Below, one piece after another: positions 7,985 through 17,162 of a stretch of DNA of 64,000 nucleotides (positions are counted from its first letter, which is position 1; each line of letters begins with the position of its first letter). The DNA comes from Geovibrio thiophilus (GTDB taxonomy: Bacteria > Chrysiogenota > Deferribacteres > Deferribacterales > Geovibrionaceae). The translations under genes were made by a program, and so were the position numbers. The DNA is taken from positions 1,116,001 through 1,180,000 of the forward strand of contig NZ_CP035108.1 in the NCBI RefSeq assembly GCF_004087915.1, in the 5' to 3' direction. The notes under the pieces are model-generated. The model was given only the letters and a program-made list of their open reading frames with translations, searched no databases and was not told the origin of the DNA.

Positions 7985-9487
7985 TTATCTGTATTTGTCC
8001 GCCAGAGCATCCAGTTTTGCAACAAGGCTTTTCACATTTCTGTCCAGTTCATTGATGGAGGTCTCTATGCCTGCCCTGTTGTTTGATTTAAGTCTGTTCA
8101 TTATCTCGTTGCCGAGTTTATGCACGCCTTCGTGGGGTTTTGCGAGCGCCTGAAAGTCCTGATCTTTACCGAACAGCTCCATGCCTTTGCCGAAGTAGAA
8201 TTTGCCGAAGCCGCATGTGGTGTGATCCGGAAGCTGAATTGTCGTACCGTTCTGGAAGCAGTCAAAAATGCGCTTCATGAAGGCGATATGGGCTATTTTC
8301 GCTGTCACGAAATAAAAGCCTTTGCTGGTGTAGGTGAGCTTGGCGTATTTATCCGCTATTCCGTTGAGGCTTCCGGTGAGATGGTTCGCATCCGCCATAA
8401 GCTCCATAACCACATCGTTAGTGTGTTCGGAGCCTCTGGCAACGTTTTCCACACTTTGTGCTATCTCCTCCGTGGTGGCGCTCTGTTCTTCGATCGCTGC
8501 GGAGATGCTGCCTATGGCGCTGTTGAGGTCTTCCACTGCGGCGTTTATGGTGTGGAAGCTTTCAAAGGCGTTTTCTGTGCAGCCTTTCTGTATCTCCACA
8601 GAGTCTGTGACCCCTTGTGAGCCTTTGGAGACCACACGGATGTTCGCCTGCATTTCCTTCACCATGTTTTCTATCTCTTTGGTGGATTTCTGGGTTCTCT
8701 CCGCGAGCTTGCGAACCTCGTCCGCAACAACGGCAAAGCCTCTTCCCGCTTCACCCGCTCTCGCGGCTTCTATAGCGGCGTTCAGCGCAAGGAGATTTGT
8801 CTGGTCGGATATATCATTGATAACGGAGATAACGCTGCCGATTTTGTTTGCGTTTTCGGTAAGCTTGCCGACTTCATTGCCGAGGTCGCTTATTATGCCG
8901 TTTATGCTTTCCATCGATGCCTTGGATTCCTCAATAGCCATTGTTCCGTGCTTCGCCATACGCACGCTTTCCGCGGCTTTCATGGACGAGTCGTTCACAC
9001 TCATTGCTATGTCGTTGATAGCAAGGCGCATCTGAGCACTTGCGGCGGCAACCTGAGTAGCCATTGACATGTTCTCGTCCACTGATTCGCGCACCTTTAT
9101 AACCGCCATGGAAACTGGCATGGTTTTCTCCGAAGCATCGCCTATGCGGTACAGAGTATCCACGAACTCGTTATCCACAAAGTCAATAAAAGTGTTCAGC
9201 GATTGCGACATATCCGCCACCATGCAGGAGCAGTCGGTCTTCATGAGGGGCATTCTAGCAGTTAAGTCTCCCTTTCCTCCGCAGAGATGGGCGAGCATGG
9301 AGCTAATTTCCTGAAGCTTGGCGACAATCGACCGGAATAAAAGGAACATAAACAGCAGGAACAGAGCTGTGCATATTCCCGCCAGAATGTATGACGGATA
9401 AGCTGCCGTTACAAAAAACATCAGGGCGGTCAATCCGAGCATTATATGGAATTTTGTTCTTATGGAAAGGCAGGTGATCAGACTCAT
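7985..9487 (-). CDS. Methyl-accepting chemotaxis protein with C-terminal CZB domain
   Basis: The 500-residue protein has a tight pair of membrane segments at about residues 12-55, so it lacks a large periplasmic sensor. A HAMP-like linker follows, then the chemoreceptor signalling domain with [20 protein letters not shown] near residue 230. The last 110 residues match a chemoreceptor zinc-binding (CZB) domain, with the expected histidines and cysteine in [20 protein letters not shown] and [14 protein letters not shown] domains bind zinc and in other bacteria sense zinc or oxidants, so cytoplasmic sensing is likely. The ribosome site is AAAGGGGAGAAT. Confidence 0.92.
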   Translation of the reverse strand: MSLITCLSIRTKFHIMLGLTALMFFVTAAYPSYILAGICTALFLLFMFLLFRSIVAKLQEISSMLAHLCGGKGDLTARMPLMKTDCSCMVADMSQSLNTFIDFVDNEFVDTLYRIGDASEKTMPVSMAVIKVRESVDENMSMATQVAAASAQMRLAINDIAMSVNDSSMKAAESVRMAKHGTMAIEESKASMESINGIISDLGNEVGKLTENANKIGSVISVINDISDQTNLLALNAAIEAARAGEAGRGFAVVADEVRKLAERTQKSTKEIENMVKEMQANIRVVSKGSQGVTDSVEIQKGCTENAFESFHTINAAVEDLNSAIGSISAAIEEQSATTEEIAQSVENVARGSEHTNDVVMELMADANHLTGSLNGIADKYAKLTYTSKGFYFVTAKIAHIAFMKRIFDCFQNGTTIQLPDHTTCGFGKFYFGKGMELFGKDQDFQALAKPHEGVHKLGNEIMNRLKSNNRAGIETSINELDRNVKSLVAKLDALADKYR

Positions 9488-9768
9488 CTATTCTCCCCTT
9501 TAATATTGATAATGAATTTTCGGAAAACTTAATAATGGTAATCTTTTATTAGCATGTTTGTCAATTAATAGTGAATCATATATAATAAATATGATTATAA
9601 TTCAGGCGTCAACTCCTCTCCTTTGGAGTGTTTGCTTGGATTTTGATAGTTAATATCCGTATAAAAAATAAATGTTAAGTAAAAAGACAAAAAAAACAGG
9701 CAAAAGAAATTCTGTTTATTAATATGATCTTTGGGGTACAATATATAAAATGTCCACGGAGGGCGGCT

Positions 9769-10701
9769 ATGGAAATTAAAAATACGCAGATAACCGGACT
9801 GATGGGTTTTCTCGGAGAATTTCTCCACGGAAAGGATCAGGGGCTCAGGCTTGCTCTCCTCACTTTTTTCACCAAAGGGCACTTGCTCATTGAAGATCTG
9901 CCCGGCTTGGGTAAAACAACCCTCGCCATCGGGCTCGCCAAGGCGCTTGGCTTAAGCTTCGGGCGTATCCAGTGCACAAACGACCTTCTGCCGACGGATG
10001 TTACCGGACTTTCCATTTATAATAAGGATGACAACCGCTTCGAGTTTCAGCGGGGACCTGTTTTCAACAATATTGTCCTTGTGGATGAGGTGAACAGAGC
10101 AACGCCCAAGACCCAGAGCGCACTCCTTGAAGCCATGGGAGAGAAGCAGGTTACGGCGGAAGGCAGCACTTACAACCTGAACCGTCCGTTTTTTGTGATA
10201 GCCACTCAGAACCCTGTCGATCAGTTCGGAACTTTTCCTCTGCCCGAATCCCAGCTTGACAGGTTCATGATGAAGATAAGTCTCGGCTACCCGAACAGGG
10301 AGGCGGAACGGATTATCCTCAGCGGCGGCAGCAGGCGGCGGGAGCTTTATGATATTGCACCGCTGCTTTCTCAGGCGGAGATTGAGATTATACAGAAAGA
10401 GATAGAGAAGGATGTTCAGGCGGCGGATAAAATCATTGATTACGTGCTAGATATAGCCCAAGCCACGCGCAGCAGCAGGTTTCTCCGCGCGGGGCTTTCC
10501 ACAAGGGCGACCCTGTTCATGATACGTCTCGGCAAGGCGAATGCTTATTTCAAGGGGCGTGACTATGTTATCCCCGAGGATATTAAGGAACTCTCGCCCT
10601 ATATTATAACCCACAGAGTGCTCTTCAATGAAGAGTTTCAGGGCAGCGACAGAGATTTCTACATCCGCTCACTTATAGATGAAGTGAACATGCCCGCATG
10701 A
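9769..10701 (+). CDS. MoxR-family AAA+ ATPase
   Basis: The 310-residue ATPase has a Walker A region LPGLGKTTLA near residue 45, a Walker B region VLVDEVNRA near 106 and the sensor-1 stretch VIATQNPVDQFGT. These define the MoxR family, chaperone-like ATPases that often act with DUF58 or von Willebrand factor proteins. The ATG at 9769 is chosen because of the GGAGGGCGGCT upstream; earlier in-frame codons lack a ribosome site. It overlaps the DUF58 gene by four bases, forming the common MoxR-DUF58-transglutaminase operon. Confidence 0.93.
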   Translation: MEIKNTQITGLMGFLGEFLHGKDQGLRLALLTFFTKGHLLIEDLPGLGKTTLAIGLAKALGLSFGRIQCTNDLLPTDVTGLSIYNKDDNRFEFQRGPVFNNIVLVDEVNRATPKTQSALLEAMGEKQVTAEGSTYNLNRPFFVIATQNPVDQFGTFPLPESQLDRFMMKISLGYPNREAERIILSGGSRRRELYDIAPLLSQAEIEIIQKEIEKDVQAADKIIDYVLDIAQATRSSRFLRAGLSTRATLFMIRLGKANAYFKGRDYVIPEDIKELSPYIITHRVLFNEEFQGSDRDFYIRSLIDEVNMPA

Positions 10702-11588
10702 AAAAGAAGAAGCAGGGCGCACCGTCAGTTATACGGATAAAAAAGGCGGGGTGGATATACATAGCCCTGTGTATTTTCATGGGTGTGGGCGCTGTGAACA
10801 CGGCGAATAACCTTGTATATATCATTGTCGCCCTGATGCTGGGCTTTATGGCCGTTTCCGGCTTCTTCGGCGTGGCGGACATGAACCGCCTGCGGGTGGA
10901 AATAAGCCTGCCTGACGAGATATACGCCGGACGGGTCTGTCCGGTGAACGTGAGGCTTGTCAATGAGCGGAGGTTTCTTCCCGCTTTTCTCATACGCATA
11001 CATGTGCGGGGTCAGGAACTGCTTTTCCCATTCACAGATACAGGCGGAGAAACCGTGAAGTTCGCCGAAACAGTTTTCGGTTCCAGAGGAAGACACTCCA
11101 TAGGCGGAATGTACGTTTCTACGGTTTTTCCGTTCAATTTTTTTGTCCGGTACAAAGATCTTAGCAATTCAGCAGATGTAATAGTGTTTCCTGCTCCCGT
11201 TCCCTGTTCATCCGGTTTTTCCGATTCAAAATCCGGCGGACAGGGGGAAAGAGAGACCGACAGAAAAGGATTCGACTCCGAGCTTATGTCCATACGCAAT
11301 TATTCCGCAGGGGATTCCATGAGAATGATCCACTGGAAAGCCACAGCCCGCACCGGCAGCCTGAAGGTTAAGGAGGTGGCGGCTCTCGGCGCTGAACCCG
11401 TTATTATAGATCCGGACAAGTTCGGCGGCGGCACGGAGCAGAGGCTCTCATGTGCTGTGTGGCTCATCAACAGCCTGATGGACAAGGGTGCGCCTGTGGG
11501 GCTGAAAACGGCTGAAAAGCTCTATCCGCCGGATGTCACAACTCCGCACAGGCTTAAGATGCTCAGGGAGCTTGCTCTTTATGACTGA
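10698..11588 (+). CDS. DUF58 domain membrane protein
   Basis: The 296-residue protein has two N-terminal membrane segments (about 15-60) followed by a soluble domain. It contains the DUF58 signature RNYSAGDSMRMIHWKATAR near residue 200. DUF58 proteins are partners of MoxR ATPases and transglutaminase-like membrane proteins; their biochemical role is unclear. It overlaps moxR by four bases and the next gene by eight, so the three are almost certainly co-translated. Confidence 0.92.
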   Translation: MKKKKQGAPSVIRIKKAGWIYIALCIFMGVGAVNTANNLVYIIVALMLGFMAVSGFFGVADMNRLRVEISLPDEIYAGRVCPVNVRLVNERRFLPAFLIRIHVRGQELLFPFTDTGGETVKFAETVFGSRGRHSIGGMYVSTVFPFNFFVRYKDLSNSADVIVFPAPVPCSSGFSDSKSGGQGERETDRKGFDSELMSIRNYSAGDSMRMIHWKATARTGSLKVKEVAALGAEPVIIDPDKFGGGTEQRLSCAVWLINSLMDKGAPVGLKTAEKLYPPDVTTPHRLKMLRELALYD

Positions 11589-13497
11589 GATAAGAAATGT
11601 GGTGAATATTCTCACATACCTTATAGCTCTCACAGGCGTCATTCCACTCGTTGGGGAGACGGGAATTGCCTACACTGCGGTGTTTTTCGCCGCTACTGTT
11701 TACGGCGCTTGGGCGGAGGCGCAGAAAAAGGACTCAGTTTCCCGTCTGTGGCTTAACATACTGTCCGTTATGATCATTCTTTTCACGATCGCCCGTATGA
11801 ATCTGGATAATATGGTGATTCCCGCCCTTGAGGCTCTGCTTGCGATTCAGGCGGTAAAATTCATTGAACCGAACAAAAAATTCCGTGATTTCATGCAGAT
11901 ATACATGATAGCAATGTTCATGGCAGCAGGTTCAGCGCTGATCAGCTTAAGCATATGGTTTCTGGCGTTCGTTTTTGCTCTGTTTCTGCTGATTTCCGTT
12001 TCAATGGTTCTGCTCACCTACATAACGGAGGACGAACGTGCGGCGATGCCTGCCAAGCACATAAAACGCATTATATATAAAACAATTGCCATACCTCTGC
12101 TCTCAATTCCCGTGGCTGTGATGCTGTTTGCCGTTCTGCCCAGAACAAATTATCCTGTTTTCCAGTTTCTAAACAGGGAGGACGGCACAATGACCGGCTT
12201 CTCGGACAGCGTGGCGTTGGGGAACGTGTCAGAAATTCAGCAGGATTCGAGGCTGATTTTCAGAGCTGAAATGCCGGAAATGATCGGCGCATCACCCTAC
12301 TGGCGGGGAATAGTGATGGACAGCTTTGACGGAAAAACATGGAGCACATCACACAGCTCCGGCAGAAGAGGGCGGATACGTCCGGTGAAGAACCTCACGG
12401 AACAGACTGTATACCTTGAACCGTATGGAGATAAATATCTCTTCGGGCTGGATGTTCCTTTTCATATAGATATGCGGGGCAGCGAACGTGAGCGGGATTT
12501 CGTTTACACCATGAACCGTCCGGTGCAGAAGCGTATTCAGTACAGCGCTTTTTCCGCGTCAGAAAAATATCTGACCGAGGAATTTGATGATTATGAACGC
12601 TTTCTGGAGCTGCCTGAGATTTCTGCGGAACTGGCTGAGTTTGCGGACGGCTTCAAAAATATCGTGTCCGGCGAGGAATTGGCGGAGCTTATGCAGGTGT
12701 ATTTCATCCGAAACGGCTTCAAATATTCATTGGACAGGCTGCCTGTTTCCCAAACTCCGCTGGAGGATTTCCTTTTTAAATCCAAGCTCGGCAACTGCGA
12801 ATACTACGCATCCGCCGCGGCGGTAATATTGCGGAGGAACGGCATTCCCGCAAGGCTTGTGGGCGGTTATGCCGGAGGATATTACAATGGTGCGGCGGGT
12901 TATTACGCTGTGCCTCAGCGCAATGCTCATGTCTGGGTGGAAGCATACATAGACGGAAAAGGCTGGCGGCGCATCGACCCGACACCTGCGGCGCCTTCGG
13001 CATTTAACGGCGGCGAAAGAACCTTCGCATTCCGCATGCGCCTTCTGGCGGACACAGTGAATTTTTACTGGAACGCGTTTGTAATAAATTATGATTTCTC
13101 CAAGCAGGTAAAAGCGGTGCGTTCCGTGCGGGGAGCCGCCGAAAAGCTGAAAAACGATTACAGGTCAATAGCGCTCAGGACTTTAGCAGTATTGCCCTAT
13201 CTGCTTGTTCCTGTCCTCTTTTTTGCAGTCTGGCGTTTCAGAAGCATATTCAGGGCAAAAGAGGACGAGGGCTACGCCCATGCTTTCCGTAAGCTTATGA
13301 AAAGAAAGGGTTATGATATGAATCAGTCAGCCGGACTCACCGAGAACAATATAAAAGATCCGGAGCTTAAACGGCTGGCGGACGAGTTTGCCGCAGTTTT
13401 CCACGGCGCTTATTACAGAGGCAGAAACCTGACAAGGGATGAAAAAAAGCGGCTTGCCGAACTCCTGCGGGTGATGAAGACTCAGCACCCGCAGTAA
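11581..13497 (+). CDS. TgpA-like transglutaminase membrane protein (DUF3488/TGc)
   Basis: The 638-residue protein has about six N-terminal membrane helices, a periplasmic transglutaminase-core domain and one C-terminal helix near residue 540. The catalytic triad is visible as the cysteine in LGNCEYYASA, the histidine in NAHVWVEAY and the aspartate in RRIDPTP. The ATG at 11581 matches the start of the first helix and overlaps the DUF58 stop. The family acts at the cell envelope, but its substrate is unknown. Its 3' end overlaps the convergent DJ-1/PfpI gene by 16 bases. Confidence 0.9.
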   Translation: MTEIRNVVNILTYLIALTGVIPLVGETGIAYTAVFFAATVYGAWAEAQKKDSVSRLWLNILSVMIILFTIARMNLDNMVIPALEALLAIQAVKFIEPNKKFRDFMQIYMIAMFMAAGSALISLSIWFLAFVFALFLLISVSMVLLTYITEDERAAMPAKHIKRIIYKTIAIPLLSIPVAVMLFAVLPRTNYPVFQFLNREDGTMTGFSDSVALGNVSEIQQDSRLIFRAEMPEMIGASPYWRGIVMDSFDGKTWSTSHSSGRRGRIRPVKNLTEQTVYLEPYGDKYLFGLDVPFHIDMRGSERERDFVYTMNRPVQKRIQYSAFSASEKYLTEEFDDYERFLELPEISAELAEFADGFKNIVSGEELAELMQVYFIRNGFKYSLDRLPVSQTPLEDFLFKSKLGNCEYYASAAAVILRRNGIPARLVGGYAGGYYNGAAGYYAVPQRNAHVWVEAYIDGKGWRRIDPTPAAPSAFNGGERTFAFRMRLLADTVNFYWNAFVINYDFSKQVKAVRSVRGAAEKLKNDYRSIALRTLAVLPYLLVPVLFFAVWRFRSIFRAKEDEGYAHAFRKLMKRKGYDMNQSAGLTENNIKDPELKRLADEFAAVFHGAYYRGRNLTRDEKKRLAELLRVMKTQHPQ

Positions 13498-14033
13498 TAC
13501 AGCATGGCTTTTTTTAACGTATCGGTTATTCTCTTATCTATCAGCCTGTCAACAATTGCGAATGCGAAGTCCGGCGCAGTGGCGGGACCTCTGCTGGTTA
13601 TGATATTGCCGTCTTCCACAACTTTTTTCTCAATGTAGCTTTCACCCAATACTTCTGCGTATGAAGGGAAGCAGGTTGCTTTTTTCCCTTTCAGAAATCC
13701 CTTTTCCGCCAGAATGTAAGGCGCCGCGCATATGGCGCAGATGAGCTTCCCTTTTTCACTGAAGCTGTACAGCAGATCGATCACACGGCTGTCGGCATTG
13801 AGGTTATCCGCTCCGGGCTGACCGCCGGGGAGGACTATTGCGTCGAAGTCATCAGCGTTTACGCTGTCAATGAGCCCGTCGGGCAGAACCCTGACTCCTC
13901 TGCTGGACGAAACAGCGCCTTCCTTAAGCCCTGCTATGAAAACATCCGCCTTCGCTCTGCGGAGAATATCCACTGTTCCGAGCGCCTCTATCTCTTCAAA
14001 TCCGTCTGCTAGTATCAATGCGATTTTTGCCAT
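13482..14033 (-). CDS. DJ-1/PfpI family protein (YajL/ThiJ-like)
   Basis: The 183-residue protein has the family's glutamate in GFEEIEALG at residue 15, the nucleophilic elbow cysteine in ICAICAAP near 101 and the SRGPATAPDFA motif. These match YajL/DJ-1 proteins, linked to handling of methylglyoxal-type damage or oxidative stress; the exact reaction is debated. A strong AAGGAGGAACAA ribosome site precedes the ATG. The first 45 bases of the gene, with its ribosome site, are duplicated 160 bases upstream on the far side of a repeat element. Confidence 0.9.
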   Translation of the reverse strand: MAKIALILADGFEEIEALGTVDILRRAKADVFIAGLKEGAVSSSRGVRVLPDGLIDSVNADDFDAIVLPGGQPGADNLNADSRVIDLLYSFSEKGKLICAICAAPYILAEKGFLKGKKATCFPSYAEVLGESYIEKKVVEDGNIITSRGPATAPDFAFAIVDRLIDKRITDTLKKAMLYYCGC

Positions 14034-14069
14034 TTGTTCCTCCTTTGGTCTATCACGGTAAAAACTACG
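13987..14069. repeat. Direct repeat, gene-proximal copy
   Basis: These 83 bases cover the 5' end and ribosome site of the DJ-1/PfpI gene plus one arm of a hairpin. They recur at 14147-14229 with two mismatches (14007/14167 and 14016/14176), an offset of exactly 160. Confidence 0.95.
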
Positions 14070-14145
14070 TCCTGTGTTTTTACCGTGTACGCTCGCGCCG
14101 TGTTAAACACGGCTTCGCTGCGCACGGCGTCGGCACATCCTGTAC
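14054..14145 (-). repeat. Three-hairpin repeat element upstream of the DJ-1/PfpI gene
   Basis: Read on the minus strand: a degraded H1 (GTACAGGATGTGCC at 14145-14132), box 1 at 14128-14113, H2 GCCGTGTTTAACACGGC at 14113-14097, box 2 at about 14097-14086 (GCGAGCGTACAC, an imperfect match to the consensus), and H3 at 14087-14054. H3 has a 12-bp stem (CACGGTAAAAAC with GTTTTTACCGTG), inner AC/GT, loop AGGAC and one bulged A. The gene-side arm of H3 belongs to the duplicated host sequence. Confidence 0.88.
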
Positions 14146-14193
14146 ATCTATCTCTTCAAATCCGTCAGCTAGTATTAATGCGATTTTTGCCAT
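14080..14193 (-). pseudogene. Truncated duplicate of the DJ-1/PfpI 5' end fused to the repeat
   Basis: A duplicated ribosome site and ATG open a 37-codon frame. Its first 15 residues copy the DJ-1/PfpI start (MAKIALILADGFEEI) and the rest is read through the repeat element until TAA in H3. It has an intact translation start just ahead of the real gene and is either inert debris or a leader ORF. Confidence 0.75.
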
Positions 14194-14229
14194 TTGTTCC
14201 TCCTTTGGTCTATCACGGTAAAAACTACG
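14147..14229. repeat. Direct repeat, distal copy
   Basis: This is the second copy of the 83-base sequence at 13987-14069. It stops inside one arm of H3, which shows where the host duplication ended. Confidence 0.95.
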
Positions 14230-14548
14230 CCCAGTGGTTCCCGTATCTTGCAGGGGAAGCCTGAGATTGCTTCACCCTTTCAGGGTTCGCAATGACGTTA
14301 TGATACGTCACTGCGAGGAGTAAAATGACGAAACAGTCTCTAAAAGTCAGGGATTCTTCGGCTCTGCCTCAGAATGACAATTGTCTTCGCCCGCCTGCGC
14401 CTTGCGGAGCAGCGATTCTCCCTGTACGGTAGGATTCTCTATGCCATTTTATTCCGCCTTTACTCTTTTACCTATAATATATTGAAAACTCGTTTAAGTT
14501 CACCTAAAATGAGCGCATATATCAGATTTTACGGAGGGCGTTACAATC
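14230..14548. other. Intergenic region with dispersed repeats
   Basis: No gene is visible. Bases 14263-14297 are an exact reverse complement of 51994-52028. The stretch to about 14420 holds further fragments of the type GATTCTTCGGC and CAGAATGAC, common in dispersed bacterial repeats. The last 100 bases are AT-rich and end in ACGGAGGGCG, the ribosome site of trpB2. Confidence 0.7.
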
Positions 14549-15904
14549 ATGGATAAAGACAGAGTATATCTGGATAAAAGTGAAATTCCCAAACAATGGT
14601 ACAACATTATGGCGGATATGCCCAAGCTTCCCGCTCCGCCTATCAGCCCGATAACCGGCAAGCCTGTGGCTCCGGAGGAGCTTCTTGCCATTTTCCCTCC
14701 CGCTCTGCTTGAGCAGGAAATGACAGATAAAAGATGGATCGACATACCCGATGAAGTGCGTGAAATCATATCTCTGTGGCGCCCCTCACCGCTTATCAGG
14801 GCCAGAAGGCTGGAAAAAGCCCTCGGCACACCGGCTAAAATATATTACAAACATGAAGGCGTATCTCCGGCAGGCAGCCACAAAACAAATACGGCTGTGG
14901 CTCAGGCTTACTACAACAAAGAAGCCGGAATAAAAAGACTCACCACCGAAACCGGAGCCGGACAGTGGGGCAGTGCGCTGAGCTTCTCCTGTGCCCAGTT
15001 CGGCATGGAGTGCAGGGTTTACATGGTTAAGGTGAGCTACTTCCAGAAGCCCTACAGAAAAGCCTTTATGAAAATGTTCGGCGCTGAGATTTTCCCCAGC
15101 CCGTCAGAGCTTACAAACGCAGGGCGGGAAGCCCTTAAACGCAATCCCGATATGCCCGGCAGTCTCGGTCTTGCCATAAGTGAGGCAGTGGAAGAAGCGG
15201 CAGGCAGAAGCGACACCAACTACGCTCTCGGCTCCGTGCTCAACCATGTCTGCCTTCATCAGACGGTTATAGGGCTTGAAACACAGAAGCAGTTCGCCAA
15301 AATAGGCGCTTATCCCGATATGATATTCGCGTCATGCGGCGGCGGCTCCAACTTCGCCGGAATAGCCTTCCCCTTTGTGCTTGACAAAATAAACGGCAAA
15401 AAGGTTACTGCTGTGGCGGTCGAACCGGCAAGCTGCCCCACGCTGACCAAAGGTATTTATACATACGACTACGGTGATGTTGCGAAGCTTACGCCTATCA
15501 TGCAGATGTACACTCTCGGACACGATTTTGAGCCGCCCGCCATCCACTCCGGCGGTCTGCGCTATCACGGGGAATCACCTCTGGTGAGCGCTTTGTACAA
15601 TCAGGGGCTTATTACGGCGCAAAGTGTGCCCCAGCTTGAGGTTTTCAGCAGCGCGCTGATGTTCGCCAAGGAGGAGGGGATTGTCCCTGCTCCGGAATCA
15701 TCCCACGCCATTGCCGCCACAATCAAGGAAGCTCTGAAATGCAAAGAAAGCGGAGAGGCTAAAACCCTTCTCTTCTGCCTCAGCGGACACGGGCACTTTG
15801 ATATGATGTCATACGAGGCTTTCACCGACGGCAAGCTTGAGGACTACGCATACCCCGAAGCGGCTATAGCGGAGTCTCTTAAAAATCTGCCAGAGGTAAA
15901 ATGA
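14549..15904 (+). CDS. TrpB2-type tryptophan synthase beta chain
   Basis: The 451-residue PLP enzyme is of the TrpB2 class, longer at the N-terminus than TrpB1. The PLP lysine is K112 in AGSHKTNTA, and the glycine-rich phosphate site is CGGGSNFAG. TrpB2 can make tryptophan from indole and serine without TrpA and may salvage indole. A normal TrpB1 is encoded with TrpA in the operon at 29-31 kb, so the organism has both. It overlaps queH by four bases, an unrelated function that suggests an opportunistic operon. Confidence 0.93.
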   Translation: MDKDRVYLDKSEIPKQWYNIMADMPKLPAPPISPITGKPVAPEELLAIFPPALLEQEMTDKRWIDIPDEVREIISLWRPSPLIRARRLEKALGTPAKIYYKHEGVSPAGSHKTNTAVAQAYYNKEAGIKRLTTETGAGQWGSALSFSCAQFGMECRVYMVKVSYFQKPYRKAFMKMFGAEIFPSPSELTNAGREALKRNPDMPGSLGLAISEAVEEAAGRSDTNYALGSVLNHVCLHQTVIGLETQKQFAKIGAYPDMIFASCGGGSNFAGIAFPFVLDKINGKKVTAVAVEPASCPTLTKGIYTYDYGDVAKLTPIMQMYTLGHDFEPPAIHSGGLRYHGESPLVSALYNQGLITAQSVPQLEVFSSALMFAKEEGIVPAPESSHAIAATIKEALKCKESGEAKTLLFCLSGHGHFDMMSYEAFTDGKLEDYAYPEAAIAESLKNLPEVK

Positions 15905-16467
15905 GAATACTCCTTCACCAGTGCTGCGCCCCCTGTTCGGTTTACCCCGTAAAGGAGCTGAAAGAGGGCGGGTACGATATATGCGCGTATTTCTTTAACC
16001 CGAACATACACCCGCTCACGGAGCTTTATGCCCGTTTTGAGCAGGCTGTCCTGTTCAGCAGAGCACAGGGTATTGAAATGATTGCGGATGAAACTTACGG
16101 TCTGACGGACTTTACAAGAAGCGCCGCCTTCCGTGAGAATATGAGATGCGCCTTCTGCTATTCCTCACGAATGGAGAAGGCGGCGTGTCTTGCGGCTGAG
16201 AAGGGGTTTGACTGCTTCTCCACCACACTGCTTTACAGCAGGTACCAGAAGCATGAATTGATCATTGAGATATGCGAGGCGGCTGCGAAGAAATACGGTG
16301 TGCCGTTTCACTATGAGGACTGGCGGGAAGGCTGGCAGTACGGCATAGACGAATCAAAGCGGCTTGAGATGTACCGCCAGAAATACTGCGGCTGCGTCTA
16401 CAGTGAGGAGGATGCCTTTAAGGGGCGTCTGGCTAAGAAATTTGCTAAGCTTAAAGAGGAACTGTAG
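15901..16467 (+). CDS. queH: Epoxyqueuosine reductase QueH
   Basis: The 188-residue protein belongs to the QueH (DUF208) family, which reduces epoxyqueuosine to queuosine in tRNA without cobalamin. The characteristic cysteines are visible: HQCCAPC at residues 7-12, MRCAFCYSSR near 82 and YCGCVYS near 163. They are thought to hold an iron-sulfur centre and catalytic cysteines. The length is normal. It overlaps trpB2 and is followed after two bases by a small membrane gene. Confidence 0.92.
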   Translation: MRILLHQCCAPCSVYPVKELKEGGYDICAYFFNPNIHPLTELYARFEQAVLFSRAQGIEMIADETYGLTDFTRSAAFRENMRCAFCYSSRMEKAACLAAEKGFDCFSTTLLYSRYQKHELIIEICEAAAKKYGVPFHYEDWREGWQYGIDESKRLEMYRQKYCGCVYSEEDAFKGRLAKKFAKLKEEL

Positions 16468-16469
16468 AT

Positions 16470-16682
16470 ATGGGCGGAATGGGTAAGATGCTGATTATTA
16501 TGGGTATTGTCCTTGTTCTTGCCGGAGTGATATTCACTGCGGGCGAGAGGTTCGGTCTCGGTCGCCTGCCCGGAGACATTGTATTTAAAGGGAAGAATTT
16601 TTCCTTTCATTTCCCGATAGTTACATCCATAATCGTGAGCATTGTCCTCACTGTTGTTCTGAATATTTTCTTCAGGAGATAG
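16470..16682 (+). CDS. DUF2905 small membrane protein
   Basis: The 70-residue protein has two hydrophobic helices (about 7-24 and 47-67) joined by the conserved GLGRLPGDIVFKGKNF loop of DUF2905. Its function is unknown. It lies two bases after queH and four before the next gene, so it belongs to the same transcript. Confidence 0.85.
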   Translation: MGGMGKMLIIMGIVLVLAGVIFTAGERFGLGRLPGDIVFKGKNFSFHFPIVTSIIVSIVLTVVLNIFFRR

Positions 16683-16686
16683 ATAA

Positions 16687-17106
16687 GTGAAGTCATTTCG
16701 TAAAGAGCTTTTCTTCAACACCACAAAAAGGATGGAGTTCATCAACATCACCAGTCACGTTGAAAAGGCTCTGGAGGAAAGCGGCATACAGGAAGGGCTG
16801 TGTCTGGTGAACGCCATGCACATTACCGCCTCGGTTTTTATAAATGACGACGAGCACGGGCTTCTGTCCGACTATGCGAAATGGCTGGAGGAGCTTGCGC
16901 CGCACGAACCTCTGAGCCGCTACAGGCACAACCTCACAGGAGAAGACAACGGAGACGCCCACCACAAGCGCCAGATAATGGGCAGGGAAGTGGTTGTCGC
17001 CGTCACCGGAAGCAGGCTTGATTTCGGCACATGGGAGCAGATTTTCTATGGTGAGTTTGACGGCAGACGCCGCAAGCGGGTGCTTGTGAAAATAATCGGC
17101 GAGTAG
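16687..17106 (+). CDS. YjbQ-family protein (UPF0047)
   Basis: The 139-residue protein starts with GTG at 16687. It contains the family's [18 protein letters not shown] stretch and the histidine motif [12 protein letters not shown], followed by [15 protein letters not shown]. These are the YjbQ/UPF0047 marks; the family has been described as having weak thiamine-phosphate synthase activity, but the physiological role is unsettled. It is packed between a DUF2905 gene and a DHH phosphoesterase gene. Confidence 0.88.
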   Translation: MKSFRKELFFNTTKRMEFINITSHVEKALEESGIQEGLCLVNAMHITASVFINDDEHGLLSDYAKWLEELAPHEPLSRYRHNLTGEDNGDAHHKRQIMGREVVVAVTGSRLDFGTWEQIFYGEFDGRRRKRVLVKIIGE

Positions 17107-17162
17107 TGCGTAAAAGTCCGGTTGGTAATGCCGATTATTATAATTAAGACAAGGAGTGTATT

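Noticed and set aside
9488-9768. Small gene or regulatory RNA between the CZB chemoreceptor and moxR
   Set aside because: The region is AT-rich; weak promoter-like boxes are present but no convincing frame or hairpin.
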